Below, piece by piece: positions 11,559 to 23,566 of a stretch of DNA of 64,000 nt. This DNA comes from Macrostomum hystrix. Its lineage: Eukaryota > Platyhelminthes > Macrostomidae. How positions within the stretch are numbered: position 1 is the stretch's first letter; each line of letters opens with the position of its first letter. Below the pieces are notes generated by a model. It saw only the letters and a list, made by a program, of their open reading frames with translations, was not told the origin of the DNA and searched no databases. The position numbers and the translations under genes are program-made. The stretch covers positions 603,001 through 667,000 of the forward strand of contig CATNEN010000015.1 of the NCBI GenBank assembly GCA_950097015.1. Direction: 5' to 3'.

Positions 11559-12095
11559 AGCTGTTGAGGACAGTAATCCACAAACTACACGCGCATTATG
11601 CATTTGGTCAGTGAGAGCTGGGGGAAGGGCTCGGGGGTTCCGGGAATCGACTTGACGGGCGCTGACAGCTGAGGGGGGGGGCTGAAAGCTGACGAAAGAC
11701 TGGGCTTGGTGAGGTCCGACCTCACCTGAGTAATAGGGAGCATTGAGGTCGCATTGGAAATCATTGCAGTGCTTATATTATATACTAATTACATTGACTT
11801 GCAATAATGTAATAAATACTCTTATCTCCCTTGTCAACACTTGCCCATCTGTTGACCCAGATTGACCCGCCTCAACGATTGCACAAACCCGAAACCACCT
11901 GCAGCCAAAGGTGTAACTGCCTGCGTAATAAATTATAGCCATGGTGATAGTGCCCTGCCCAGGTAACTGCAGCTTCTACATCAAATGCGCGTAATATCCT
12001 GATGCAAATGGAAAGCGTTGTTTCACACTAAATATACCACTGGATCAGCTTTGCCTTGGGGAGAGAAATAACAATGACCGGGACTTGGTGAGAGA
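11093..12095. other. unique spacer between two polypyrimidine/polypurine arrays
   Basis: About 1 kb of unique sequence with no exon recognised. It contains the GCT run at 11515-11559. Confidence 0.5.
11515..11559. repeat. (GCT)n trinucleotide repeat
   Basis: About 15 uninterrupted GCT/CTG triplets ending in GCAGCTG. No open frame with coding character surrounds it. Confidence 0.9.
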
Positions 12096-12099
12096 GGTT

Positions 12100-13080
12100 G
12101 TAGATAAGAGGATGAGGGAGACAGAGAGATTGCTGGGGAGGGAGACAGAGAGATTAGATGAGAGAGAGACAGAGAGATTGGAGGAGAGGGAGACAGAGAG
12201 ATTGGGGGAGAGGGAGACAGAGAGATTGGAGGAGAGGGAGACAGAGAGATTGGGGGAGAGGGAGATAGAGAGATTGGAGGAGAGGAAGACAGAGAGATTG
12301 GAGGAGAGGGAGACAGAGAGATTGGGGGAGAGAGAGACAGAGAGATTGGAGGAGAGGAAGACAGAGAGATTGGAGGAGAGGAAGACAGGGAGATTGGGGG
12401 AGAGGGAGACAGAGAGATTGGAGGAGAGGGAGACAGAGAGATTGGGGGAGAGGGAGACAGAGAGATTGGGGGAGTGGAAGACAGAGAGATTGGAGGAGAG
12501 GGAGACAGAGAGATTGGGGGAGAGGGAGACAGAGAGATTGGAGGAGAGGGAGACAGAGAGATTGGAGGAGAGGGAGACAGAGAGATTGGGGGAGAGGGAG
12601 ACAGAGAGATTGGGGGAGAGGGAGACAGAGAGATTGGGGGAGAGGGAGACAGAGAGATTGGGGGAGAGGGAGACAGAGAGATTGGAGGAGAGGGAGACAG
12701 AGAGATTGGGGGAGAGGGAGATAGAGAAATTGGAGGAGAGGAAGACAGAGAGATTGGAGGAGAGGAAGACAGGGAGATTGGGGGAGAGGGAGACAGAGAG
12801 ATTGGAGGAGAGGGAGACAGAGAGATTGGGGGAGAGGGAGACAGAGAGATTGGGGGAGAGGAAGACAGAGAGATTGGAGGAGAGGGAGACAGAGAGATTG
12901 GGGGAGAGGGAGACAGAGAGATTGGAGGAGAGGGAGACAGAGAGATTGGGGGAGAGGGAGACAGAGAGATTGGAGGAGAGGGAGACAGAGAGATTGGGGG
13001 AGAGGAAGACAGAGAGATTGGGGGAGAGGGAGACAGAGAGATTGGGGGAGAGGAAGACAGAGACATTGGGGGAGAGGATG
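12100..13080. repeat. 24-bp purine-rich minisatellite
   Basis: About 40 copies containing GAGGGAGACAGAGAGATTGG, with GGGGGAG and GGAGGAG alternating and GAAGACAG variants. The plus strand is almost all purine. The 24-bp period keeps frames open on both strands (ERLGERET on plus), and these are rejected as genes. Confidence 0.95.
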
Positions 13081-13089
13081 TCACAGAGG

Positions 13090-13680
13090 TGAGCGATGCA
13101 CACTGCACAGAGAGCTATGCGTGAGAGTGGATGAGGCAGTGCGGGGCAGAGCAGTGGAGCTGCATCAGGGGTGGGTGGGTAAAAGGGTATGGATATGCAA
13201 GCCCTCAGGCTGCAGTAGTAAAACTTGAGTTCTCTGAGACGCCTCAAAGCAAAGCGTGCTCAGCTAGTGTGAGTCTGAGTTGATGCAGACTGGATGCCTG
13301 CTTAAGTGCTGCCGTCCGCGTTTGAGTGGCACTTTATCCCCACAATGCTCCCAGCGACGCGATTTTGCCCCCCCGAACAGTTTATTCCCGTCAGCATCCG
13401 CAGCTCAGTGGCCCTGGCGACGGTTGCATCATCGGTGCTGCACTGCGGGCCAGCGATAACTCAACTGTCCAATAATCTGAATGGATTCAGTTGAATCATC
13501 CCTTAGCATACTCTGGGATGTAACTCAACAATCACATTTTAATCAGTTTAATAGGCTGGCTGAAGGTAATGCCGTTCACGTGTTGCATTCATTATTGCTG
13601 TAAATATGAATTAATTTTTTATCACTTCGGCTGAGATAAAGTGGCCACAATAAGAATTAGTATTTATACATTTTTATTAC
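13090..13680. other. unique spacer, no gene seen
   Basis: Contains a short plus-strand frame at 13306-13494 without recognisable features. Otherwise AT-rich 3' flanking sequence. Confidence 0.45.
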
Positions 13681-13850
13681 ACCTGACCCTGTTGGGCCAG
13701 ATGTGCAGCCGGCAGCGCAGCATCTGAAGGTACGCCACACCCACCTAAAATTACCGGAAGTCTTGCTACAAGGACACCAATTGTTCCCACAGAGTCAGGA
13801 ATCGAACCCTTGACCCTGAGCGCAGAGCATAGGGAATTTTTGTTTGCACT
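13680..13850 (-). mobile_element. tRNA-derived SINE (family A), internally deleted copy
   Basis: Read on the minus strand it holds the B box AGGGTTCGATTCCTGA, then GGTGTCCTTGTAGCAAGACT, then jumps to the 3' body GGTGGGTGTGGCGT and GGCTGCACATCTG. The same blocks appear in order in the full copy at 60206-60525, which has about 60 extra bases at the jump. The jump point (CCGG at 13754-13757) is also the left border of the 2943-bp tandem duplication. The A-box end is lost. Confidence 0.75.
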
Positions 13851-16439
13851 TTTGTCAGCGTCGTTGCTTTTTTTCTGTCGCGTAACTCCCCATTTATCTG
13901 CGCGAGCTGAAGCTGCCACCTGCCTGCCTACCTGACACGCCCGTCATAAATATTTATTGGGCCCTACCCCAGTTTCCATTTCCACCTGTGTGGCAGTTCC
14001 CGGCACTTCAGTTTGGATATTGCCAGTGACTCTGGTATCAAATATCGCCACATCTGCATCAGCTGCAATCACTGCGTGCAGTTTTGTAGCCTGACAGAAC
14101 TTTTATTGAAAGCCCCATTAGCGCCTAAGCGATGTACTTTTATGCTTTTCTCATGATTTAGCAAATGGACGAGTGACAGAGAAAATGAACATGGTAGCCA
14201 TTTTTTTCTGCTGAAACTTTATTGCGTTGAACTTTTATTAAATCGATCAATTAGCAGAAAAAAATCATTTGATGGCAACGAAACAGCTAGCAAATAATGA
14301 ACAATGACCAAACATGAGCTCTGTGACACCGCAGAATGGCCAACAATAACATATGGGGGAGTTTTTACAATCAGGCTCAATCTTCACAAACTTTAATTTC
14401 TGGAGGCCAATGCAGAGAGTAAAAATAAAAATCACATGACAATTCAATTTAGAATCTGTGAGACACAAAATATACACCGAATGAACACGAAATCAGCTCT
14501 ACCACAACAGCTGGCAGAATCGGTCAATACAGTCTATACACCAGCGCATTTAAATAAAAAAGAGCACAAAAGCACGGAAAAGCGTAAAATATTTTTTGTT
14601 TTAATCCACGAAAATTCTGATTAAACACAGCGGAAACAACACTGGGAAATTAATAGCGAATTTTGCAGTTTTTTAATTGTGCAAATTAATAATGCACAGA
14701 ATGAAAATTACTCTTGCTTGAATTTGAATTCGTGCGCAAAACCTGCAGGTTTCGGCGTTTATAACAAAAAAACTGCTGAGGGAGCGAGAATTGATGAAAC
14801 GGCGCAAATAAATGGACGCACGAGAGATTATTTCGGAATACTCAAATTGAAATTACGTAAAAATTTTACGACTTGGATGCTGGTCATTCTATTCCGGGTG
14901 GCGCCGAGAATTCTGGAACTTCTATCATCGTCAGTTTATTGAGGACAGGAAGGGAAGTGTGAGACAGAAGCTCACAACAGCAGACGGGTCGAAAAGTACA
15001 TCTCGGAGTGTACACAGCTTGGCATGTGACAATCGGTGTACATCCGACAGAGTTAGACCTTACCCTAGGGGAACGCGAAGGGAGGGATGGGGAGAGGGGA
15101 AGGAGTTTAGGAGACAGGGGGGATTTCGCATCCCAGGCCAGAAGGCGACTCCGCGCAGTTCAATTTGAAATCGGATCATCGCCGTCTCTCGGCTGGGATC
15201 TTCGCAGTTAATCTAATCAAGAAGGCCGTAGAATGAACCCGGGTCGATGAGAGTTTGCTTGAATAGAGCCATGATCAATTGAAGTTTAACTCTGGCTGGC
15301 TTTGAAGATCGGAATCTAAACTTGCCTAATTGGGATTTGTCAAAAGCATCTCGATCAGTGCTTCGATACCCAGCTGTCTTCGACATAACCGCAGCCGTTG
15401 TTGACTTGGCTTCGCGAGCCGCGGTTGGAGCCGCAGCTCTGCCGCAGCCGGACATCGGCAGCCGCCGCTGTTGTCGCCGACACGGAGTTCGCTCGCCAGA
15501 GCAGCGCATTGCCGAAGTGGTCTCCGTTGCCGCCGTTGATCTCGTGGCCGGTGAGACCTCGGCTCAGCGTGAAGCGCTCCTGGATCTGGCGCTGCAGGCT
15601 CACGGTCTCCTTGCTGGTGGTCAGGTAGTAGAGGAAGCGCTTGATGTCCTTCAGACTTGGCCCGGCCACCTCCACGCGCCGCAGACCGTCTGGAAGGTCC
15701 TGCGCCTCTTCAACAGGCAGCAGCCGCAGGGTGCAGGAGTGCCGCCTGGCCAGCAGGGTGACAATGGTGTCGAACAGGAAAGACTCGGTCTGGGCCAGAT
15801 TCCAGGTGCGCACGTGGAAGAAGTAGAAGGCCCGCTGGCTGCGGTCGCGTCGAGGCACTGGCAGGGGACTCTTAGGCGGCGGTCCGTCGCGGGGTCTCGA
15901 GAAGGTCCGGCACCGGCGGCGCAGGCTGGCCTCTTGTCGGACTTCGCCGATGCGTCTCTGCTGGCTGGCGTTGCCGTGGTCGGAGGCGCTGCGGCCGAGG
16001 TCGCCGGAACCGTCGCCGCCAAGCAGCTTGCTCGGACAGGAGTCGCGACGTTCTCGACGCCGCCGACTGCCCCGCCGTTCGCTGTCGTCGTCCAGCAGAT
16101 CTAGGCCGTCCTCGGGGTCCAGCTCACCGAACAGGTGCAGCTTCTCGAGTCCCTCGACAAGCGAACGGCGCTGAGCGAAGTAGCGCGGCCGGTACAGCAC
16201 GGTCGGGTGGCTGTCGATCACCTCGTAACCGCGGCCCGGGTTGGGCGACTGTGACAGCGCCGGCAAGAAGCGCAGCCGGGGCAGGTCGCGCGACTTGCGG
16301 CTGCGACTGCGGCTCTTGCGTAGCGTCACCTTGAACTGCGAGTCCTCGCTGCAGGTGCTGTTTGTTCGACGCATGAATTGCACGATCGAAGTCAGGCTGC
16401 CGATTGCTCCGGGAACACGCGAAGGCTGCGGCTGCTGCG

Positions 16440-16481
<42 letters not shown>

Positions 16482-16696
16482 GATTCCAGCAGTTTTTAAT
16501 TGGGGTCTCAGAGAGCTGCGATTCTCTGGCAATTTGCGCCGCCGCTGGCCTCACTGGCGGCGTTGGCGGCGGCGTCGGTATCGGCTGGTTCGGTCGAACC
16601 TCGGCATCCGCTGGCACATTCGTGACGAGCTGCGGCAGCGAACCTACTTCGAAGGCAAACGACAGCCGATTGGCCACAGTGGCAAAGCGCTGCGAG
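13754..16696. repeat. tandem duplication, copy 1 (2943 bp)
   Basis: Copy 1 of a 2943-bp direct duplication. Everything compared between the copies is identical and collinear with no length change. Borders share CCG: left edge A|CCGG, right edge G|CCGA, junction G|CCGG at 16697-16700. It contains the 3' part of the 575-aa gene and about 1.5 kb of its downstream flank. Confidence 0.95.
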
Positions 16697-16699
16697 CCG
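15355..16699 (-). pseudogene. 5'-truncated duplicate of the 575-aa basic protein gene
   Basis: Residues identical to the last 440 codons of the gene at 18298-20025, including the polyQ tract near 16441-16480 and the C-terminal SWVSKH. The tandem junction at 16697-16700 removes the first exon part, so the frame starts at a fortuitous point inside the coding sequence and is preceded, on the minus strand, by the 3' flank of copy 2 rather than by a promoter. It could be expressed only by readthrough. An assembly duplication is an equally possible explanation. Confidence 0.75.
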
Positions 16700-19382
16700 G
16701 AAGTCTTGCTACAAGGACACCAATTGTTCCCACAGAGTCAGGAATCGAACCCTTGACCCTGAGCGCAGAGCATAGGGAATTTTTGTTTGCACTTTTGTCA
16801 GCGTCGTTGCTTTTTTTCTGTCGCGTAACTCCCCATTTATCTGCGCGAGCTGAAGCTGCCACCTGCCTGCCTACCTGACACGCCCGTCATAAATATTTAT
16901 TGGGCCCTACCCCAGTTTCCATTTCCACCTGTGTGGCAGTTCCCGGCACTTCAGTTTGGATATTGCCAGTGACTCTGGTATCAAATATCGCCACATCTGC
17001 ATCAGCTGCAATCACTGCGTGCAGTTTTGTAGCCTGACAGAACTTTTATTGAAAGCCCCATTAGCGCCTAAGCGATGTACTTTTATGCTTTTCTCATGAT
17101 TTAGCAAATGGACGAGTGACAGAGAAAATGAACATGGTAGCCATTTTTTTCTGCTGAAACTTTATTGCGTTGAACTTTTATTAAATCGATCAATTAGCAG
17201 AAAAAAATCATTTGATGGCAACGAAACAGCTAGCAAATAATGAACAATGACCAAACATGAGCTCTGTGACACCGCAGAATGGCCAACAATAACATATGGG
17301 GGAGTTTTTACAATCAGGCTCAATCTTCACAAACTTTAATTTCTGGAGGCCAATGCAGAGAGTAAAAATAAAAATCACATGACAATTCAATTTAGAATCT
17401 GTGAGACACAAAATATACACCGAATGAACACGAAATCAGCTCTACCACAACAGCTGGCAGAATCGGTCAATACAGTCTATACACCAGCGCATTTAAATAA
17501 AAAAGAGCACAAAAGCACGGAAAAGCGTAAAATATTTTTTGTTTTAATCCACGAAAATTCTGATTAAACACAGCGGAAACAACACTGGGAAATTAATAGC
17601 GAATTTTGCAGTTTTTTAATTGTGCAAATTAATAATGCACAGAATGAAAATTACTCTTGCTTGAATTTGAATTCGTGCGCAAAACCTGCAGGTTTCGGCG
17701 TTTATAACAAAAAAACTGCTGAGGGAGCGAGAATTGATGAAACGGCGCAAATAAATGGACGCACGAGAGATTATTTCGGAATACTCAAATTGAAATTACG
17801 TAAAAATTTTACGACTTGGATGCTGGTCATTCTATTCCGGGTGGCGCCGAGAATTCTGGAACTTCTATCATCGTCAGTTTATTGAGGACAGGAAGGGAAG
17901 TGTGAGACAGAAGCTCACAACAGCAGACGGGTCGAAAAGTACATCTCGGAGTGTACACAGCTTGGCATGTGACAATCGGTGTACATCCGACAGAGTTAGA
18001 CCTTACCCTAGGGGAACGCGAAGGGAGGGATGGGGAGAGGGGAAGGAGTTTAGGAGACAGGGGGGATTTCGCATCCCAGGCCAGAAGGCGACTCCGCGCA
18101 GTTCAATTTGAAATCGGATCATCGCCGTCTCTCGGCTGGGATCTTCGCAGTTAATCTAATCAAGAAGGCCGTAGAATGAACCCGGGTCGATGAGAGTTTG
18201 CTTGAATAGAGCCATGATCAATTGAAGTTTAACTCTGGCTGGCTTTGAAGATCGGAATCTAAACTTGCCTAATTGGGATTTGTCAAAAGCATCTCGATCA
18301 GTGCTTCGATACCCAGCTGTCTTCGACATAACCGCAGCCGTTGTTGACTTGGCTTCGCGAGCCGCGGTTGGAGCCGCAGCTCTGCCGCAGCCGGACATCG
18401 GCAGCCGCCGCTGTTGTCGCCGACACGGAGTTCGCTCGCCAGAGCAGCGCATTGCCGAAGTGGTCTCCGTTGCCGCCGTTGATCTCGTGGCCGGTGAGAC
18501 CTCGGCTCAGCGTGAAGCGCTCCTGGATCTGGCGCTGCAGGCTCACGGTCTCCTTGCTGGTGGTCAGGTAGTAGAGGAAGCGCTTGATGTCCTTCAGACT
18601 TGGCCCGGCCACCTCCACGCGCCGCAGACCGTCTGGAAGGTCCTGCGCCTCTTCAACAGGCAGCAGCCGCAGGGTGCAGGAGTGCCGCCTGGCCAGCAGG
18701 GTGACAATGGTGTCGAACAGGAAAGACTCGGTCTGGGCCAGATTCCAGGTGCGCACGTGGAAGAAGTAGAAGGCCCGCTGGCTGCGGTCGCGTCGAGGCA
18801 CTGGCAGGGGACTCTTAGGCGGCGGTCCGTCGCGGGGTCTCGAGAAGGTCCGGCACCGGCGGCGCAGGCTGGCCTCTTGTCGGACTTCGCCGATGCGTCT
18901 CTGCTGGCTGGCGTTGCCGTGGTCGGAGGCGCTGCGGCCGAGGTCGCCGGAACCGTCGCCGCCAAGCAGCTTGCTCGGACAGGAGTCGCGACGTTCTCGA
19001 CGCCGCCGACTGCCCCGCCGTTCGCTGTCGTCGTCCAGCAGATCTAGGCCGTCCTCGGGGTCCAGCTCACCGAACAGGTGCAGCTTCTCGAGTCCCTCGA
19101 CAAGCGAACGGCGCTGAGCGAAGTAGCGCGGCCGGTACAGCACGGTCGGGTGGCTGTCGATCACCTCGTAACCGCGGCCCGGGTTGGGCGACTGTGACAG
19201 CGCCGGCAAGAAGCGCAGCCGGGGCAGGTCGCGCGACTTGCGGCTGCGACTGCGGCTCTTGCGTAGCGTCACCTTGAACTGCGAGTCCTCGCTGCAGGTG
19301 CTGTTTGTTCGACGCATGAATTGCACGATCGAAGTCAGGCTGCCGATTGCTCCGGGAACACGCGAAGGCTGCGGCTGCTGCG

Positions 19383-19424
<42 letters not shown>

Positions 19425-19642
19425 GATTCCAGCAGTTTTTAATTGGGGTCTCAGAGAGCTGCGATTCTCTGGCAATTTGCGCCGCCGCTGGCCTCACTGG
19501 CGGCGTTGGCGGCGGCGTCGGTATCGGCTGGTTCGGTCGAACCTCGGCATCCGCTGGCACATTCGTGACGAGCTGCGGCAGCGAACCTACTTCGAAGGCA
19601 AACGACAGCCGATTGGCCACAGTGGCAAAGCGCTGCGAGCCG
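16697..19642. repeat. tandem duplication, copy 2 (2943 bp)
   Basis: Second copy of the unit at 13754. It continues at its right end into the intact 5' part of the gene. The first about 90 bp (16701-16790) carry the B-box half of the family A SINE, so the duplication border lies inside that SINE. Confidence 0.95.
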
Positions 19643-20025
19643 ACGCTGCTCCTGCGGTCGTCCAAGTGGCTGCCAGGCATCGGGGGTCCCTGGCCGGGCT
19701 GAGTCGGGTAGAAATAGCTGCCGTAAAAGTCGGCGCGCGGCGCGACGCCGGTTGGCGGCTGCTGCGGCTGAAACGGCGCCGGAGGCTTCCTGGGGCTGAG
19801 GCCATAGCTGCCGTGTGCGGGGCAGATGAGCTGCGGCCGACGGCGCAGAGCCACCGGTCCCGTGTCGCAGCCGGGTCGCCAGGTCGCCGCCGCTGGTGCC
19901 GGGGCGTAGCCACCGATGTGACTGGACTGGGGCCTGCTGGATGAGCCAACACGAATTGACAGCGGATGCGTCACCGATTTCTGCTGCTGCTGGTCTGAGC
20001 GAGACTTTCTAGAGAAGATGCTCAT
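18298..20025 (-). CDS. unrecognised basic, low-complexity 575-aa protein
   Basis: An open frame of 575 codons from ATG 20025 to TGA at 18298-18300. The N-terminal half is rich in Pro, Gln and Ser (SPRKPPAPFQPQQPP), followed by a polyQ run of about 14 and an Arg/Ser block (RKSRSRSRKSRD). The least biased part is residues about 425-500, with FYFFHVRTWNLAQTESFLF and LKDIKRFLYYLTTSKE, which looks like a folded alpha/beta segment; I do not recognise the family. A splice acceptor, CCCAATTGCAG, sits just upstream on the minus strand (near 20042-20052), and the frame stays open between it and ATG 20025, so an upstream coding or UTR exon is likely. Antisense open frames of up to 260 codons are GC-driven shadows. 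Confidence 0.6.
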
Positions 20026-20825
20026 GACTGCATTGTAGAGACTGCAATTGGGGGAGACATCTCTGTGGCGGTGCTGCTGTCAGAGGCTGACAAAGACTCG
20101 GAGGAAGCAGCTGCCACCCTCCTGTCTGAACGGCTGAGGGCTTCCGAATAGATCGCAGTTTCACTCTGTAGCACCGGTTCTTCCTCGAGAAGAATCGGCC
20201 TGTTTCCTGCCCGCCGGTCTCTTGTTGTATCTCGGGGGGAGGCAGAGCCAGTGGTCGGGGGTTCCTCCGGAGGGAAGGAAATTGAAGAGAAAAAACTGGC
20301 GTTTTCACCCTCGCCCTGAGGAATTTGTGCACCTCGCTGGCGGGGCCCCCGGACTTCGGTGCCGACCACCTCCAAAGGCGGCGTTCGCTGCGTTGGTGAA
20401 AGAAAACACACGCAGGGCTGCTCAACTGCCGCGGGGAACGCTCGGAGGCAGGCGGGGTTGGCTGCAGGAAGGAGGGAAAGTCTGGGGAGGACTTGCGTGG
20501 TTGCTCGTGAGCAGCATTTTTAGCAGCGACAACTCCGCCCAGATACGGGCGGCTGCGCTTATTGGGCCGCAAGGCTGGGAGGGTCGACAGCCAATCAGCT
20601 TGCAGGCTGCAGTGGCTGCATCCCGCGGATACAGGGGGACTGACGTTTACCCAGCCTGTAGCCTTCCCATGCACTCTTTTCCCACTGCAGTCTGCTAAGC
20701 ACAAGCTCTCGCCAATGCACTTCTACCGCCACATGCTCAGCTGCGCCTCCCTCCGACGCTCCATTCAGCCATGTCAGCAGCAGCTGCTTTTTGAGGGGCC
20801 AGACTTCCCTCCGACTGATTTATCC
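20026..20825 (-). other. probable 5' region of the 575-aa gene
   Basis: GC-rich sequence upstream of the minus-strand gene. A start-stop uORF (ATG CAG TCA TGA) overlaps the main ATG. Frames of up to 231 codons here on the minus strand have no recognisable domain, and I cannot place the first exon or promoter. Confidence 0.35.
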
Positions 20826-20827
20826 CC

Positions 20828-20829
20828 AC

Positions 20830-20879
<50 letters not shown>

Positions 20880-20893
20880 ATCTATCTATCTAG
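20828..20893. repeat. (TATC)n microsatellite
   Basis: About 16 near-perfect TATC tetranucleotides, followed by a few diverged units of ATTTCACCTATCGGG type. Confidence 0.95.
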
Positions 20894-21064
20894 ATTTCAC
20901 CTTTCGGGATTTCACCTATCGGGATTTTACCTATCGGAATTTCACCAGCAGTCTGAGCTGCCCCGCCTGTCAAGATCCTTTTGGGGTTCCCACAGAAAAA
21001 TCCTCAGTCTCAAACTCAGGACAGGCCGCTACATCATCAATCAAATCTTTTGAAAGGCCAGACA

Positions 21065-21870
21065 TCTAACTCCACACCTCAGCCCTCAGCCATCAACTCC
21101 ACACCTCAGGACCTCAGCCATCAACTCCACACCTCAGGCCCTCAGCCATCAACTCCACACCTCAGGACCTCAGCCATCAACTCCACACCTCAGGCCCTCA
21201 GCCATCGACTCCACACCTCAGGCCTTCAGCCATCAACTCCACACCTCAGGACCTCAGCCATCAACTCCACACCTCAGGCCCTCAGCCATCAGCCATCAAC
21301 TCCACACCTCAGGCCCTCAGCCATCAGCCATCAACTCCACACCTCAGGCCCTCAGCCATCAGCCATCAACTCCACACCTCAGGCCCTCAGCCATCAGCCA
21401 TCAACTCCACACCTCAGGCCCTCAGCCATCAGCCATCAACTCCACACCTCAGGCCCTCAGCCATCAGCCATCAACTCCACACCTCAGGCCCTCAGCCATC
21501 AGCCATCAACTCCACACCTCAGGACCTCAGCCATCAGCCATCAACTCCACACCTCAGGCCCTCAGCCATCAGCCATCAACTCCACACCTCAGGCCCTCAG
21601 CCATCAGCCATCAACTCCACACCTCAGGACCTCAGCCATCAACTCCACACCTCAGGCCCTCAGACATCAGCCATCAACTCCACACCTCAGGACCTCAGCC
21701 ATCAACTCCACACCTCAGGACCTCAGCCATCAACTCCACACCTCAGGACCTCAGCCATCAACTCCACACCTCAGCCATCAGCCATCAACTCCACACCTCA
21801 GGACCTCAGCCATCAACTCCACACCTCGGGCCCTCAGCCATCAACTCCACACCTCAGGCCATCAGTGAGT
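21065..21870. repeat. 27/34-bp minisatellite
   Basis: Units contain CCATCAACTCCACACCTCAG then GCCCTCAG or GACCTCAG. An extra CCATCAG heptamer is present in about half the units, giving two alternating lengths. No gene is inferred from the long plus-strand frame. Confidence 0.92.
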
Positions 21871-22274
21871 CCCAAAGGTTCAAATGTGTATTGTAACGAA
21901 CATCAGCCATTGTCCAACAACTCTCCAACTGTCTTTAGCAATAGAAACTCTGCTTGATTGTCTCCAGGCCTAGCACTGAGTGGCTCTGATGAAAGGGAAT
22001 CAAGAATTTCTGATATCCGATTCAGTGGCCTCCAGTTCTTGGGAGCAGAGCGGTGAAGCTGAGAATCTAGCAGCAGCAGCAGCATTGGCTGACAAAACGG
22101 GCACGCCTGGTCCGCTTCAGATGGGCCGGAAAAAAGCTGCACTTTCCCACGATTTAGCGGCGAGCAGAACATTGACAAGGGCAGCTGTGGTGCCTCTGTG
22201 TTGTAGATCTGGTTTCTCAATATTGAATGATTTAGCCTAGTAGATCTTGGACCTGTCCAGCTATGTTGTTGGGA
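21871..22274. other. unique spacer, no gene seen
   Basis: Short frames on both strands (22000-22230) have no domain features. Confidence 0.45.
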
Positions 22275-22700
22275 TAACCTTGCTTTCTACTTCTTCTGCC
22301 TATTTCTATTGTCCATTTCTGCTATCTACTTCCGCCTGTCTACTGTCTACTCCCGCCTGTCTACTGTCTACTTCCGCCTGTCTACTGTCTACTTCTACTG
22401 CCTACTCTCTACTTCCGCCTGTCTACTGTCTACTCCCGCCTGTCTACTGTCTACTTCCGCCTGTCTACTGTCTACTTCTACTGCCTACTGTCTACTTCTG
22501 CCTGTCTACTGCCTACTCCCGCCGGTCTACTGTCTACTTCTACTGTCTACTTCTACTGTCTACTTCTACTGTCTACTTCTACTGTCTACTTCTACTGTCT
22601 ACTTCTACTTTCTACTTCCGCATGTCTACTGTCTACTTCCACCTGTCTACCGTCTACTTCTACTGTCTACTTTCATTTTCTACTTCTAATGTCTTCTTAT
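22275..22700. repeat. degenerate TCTACTGTCTACTTC minisatellite
   Basis: Repeated TCTACTGTCTACTTCYRCC units of about 12-21 bp on the plus strand, decaying at both ends. Confidence 0.9.
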
Positions 22701-23283
22701 CATGTCTACTTGCCTACAATTACCTCTTCTATTCCGTCAGTCTACTTCTTAGTGAGTATCAAGGTCCTTTTACTTCTACATCTGTTTCTGAGCACGCATT
22801 TAGACTGGGCTATTTTCTCGAGCATTCCTCCACTTTCAGAGACCGTGGATGCAAATTCATTCCGGATTCAAAGCCAATCGAAACTGACTCACCTCACCCT
22901 GTTGCTGCCTAGCACCAGACTGCAGTTCCCACTCTGCAGCCTCTTCAGGAACTCTTCAGCGGAGTTCAGGTAGATGGTAGATTGACAGTCTGCAACCCGT
23001 ATCGTGCGATCCCAGATCCCAATTATCCCACTTTCAATGACTACAGCTCATTAGGATATCACACCTGCCTATGTGGGCTCATTGTGAAAGTGTTGAAATG
23101 ATTCAACTCTATTTCATCAGAGTGTGAGGTCATGAGGTCATGCCATAAATAGAACTTCTAAGTTGACAAAAAGGTTTTCAAACTAGACCAATAAAGGTCC
23201 TCTGTTCGAATCTCAGACCAAGGAAGACAGTCAGTTTCTTTGAGCAAGATACTCCAGTTTTGTTTTAACTTAGCCCCTTAGAA
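22701..23283. other. unique spacer with a SINE-like fragment
   Basis: Mostly unique. At about 23190-23255 there is a B-box-like CTGTTCGAATCTCAGAC followed by TTTCTTTGAGCAAGATACT, which resembles the head and central part of SINE family A, but diverged and without a visible tail. Confidence 0.4.
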
Positions 23284-23566
23284 ATAATAAAATTTGCAGG
23301 AGTTTTCAGGGCAGCACTCCATTTGGTGACACTAGACCCCTGAGCACACACACACGCAGGTGTGTACATCTGCCCTGACTTTCTCATCGTCAGGCAGTGT
23401 ACACTCGCACTGTGCCTTGGAGGTTGGCCCTCAACGGCCTAAATTGCACGACAAGCCCCCAAGCCTTCTCTCCGCGGCTGCGCCCCAAATGAATGCGGCC
23501 TCGCCGCGGAATCGAGCTCAGGGACCTTGGCGCGAGCGTTAACCGCTCTGCCACTGACCCCCTTAA
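23284..23566 (-). mobile_element. tRNA-derived SINE (family B), near full length
   Basis: On the minus strand the element starts with GGGGTCAGTGGCAGAGCGG, holding an RNA polymerase III A box (TGGCAGAGCGG), followed by a B box (GAGCTCGATTCC) about 35 bp on. It then runs through the family B body and ends in an AT-rich tail near 23284. A central part is shorter than in the 51697 copy. Confidence 0.82.

Noticed and set aside
12023-13247. 400-codon minus frame (LSPNLSVS type) and 335-codon plus frame (ERLGERET type)
   Set aside because: Both strands are open through the same 24-bp array, which is the signature of a repeat and not of a gene.
15322-16104. 260-codon plus-strand frame, repeated identically at 18265-19047
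   Set aside because: Antisense shadow of the minus-strand 575-aa frame in GC-rich sequence; the second copy is just the tandem duplication.
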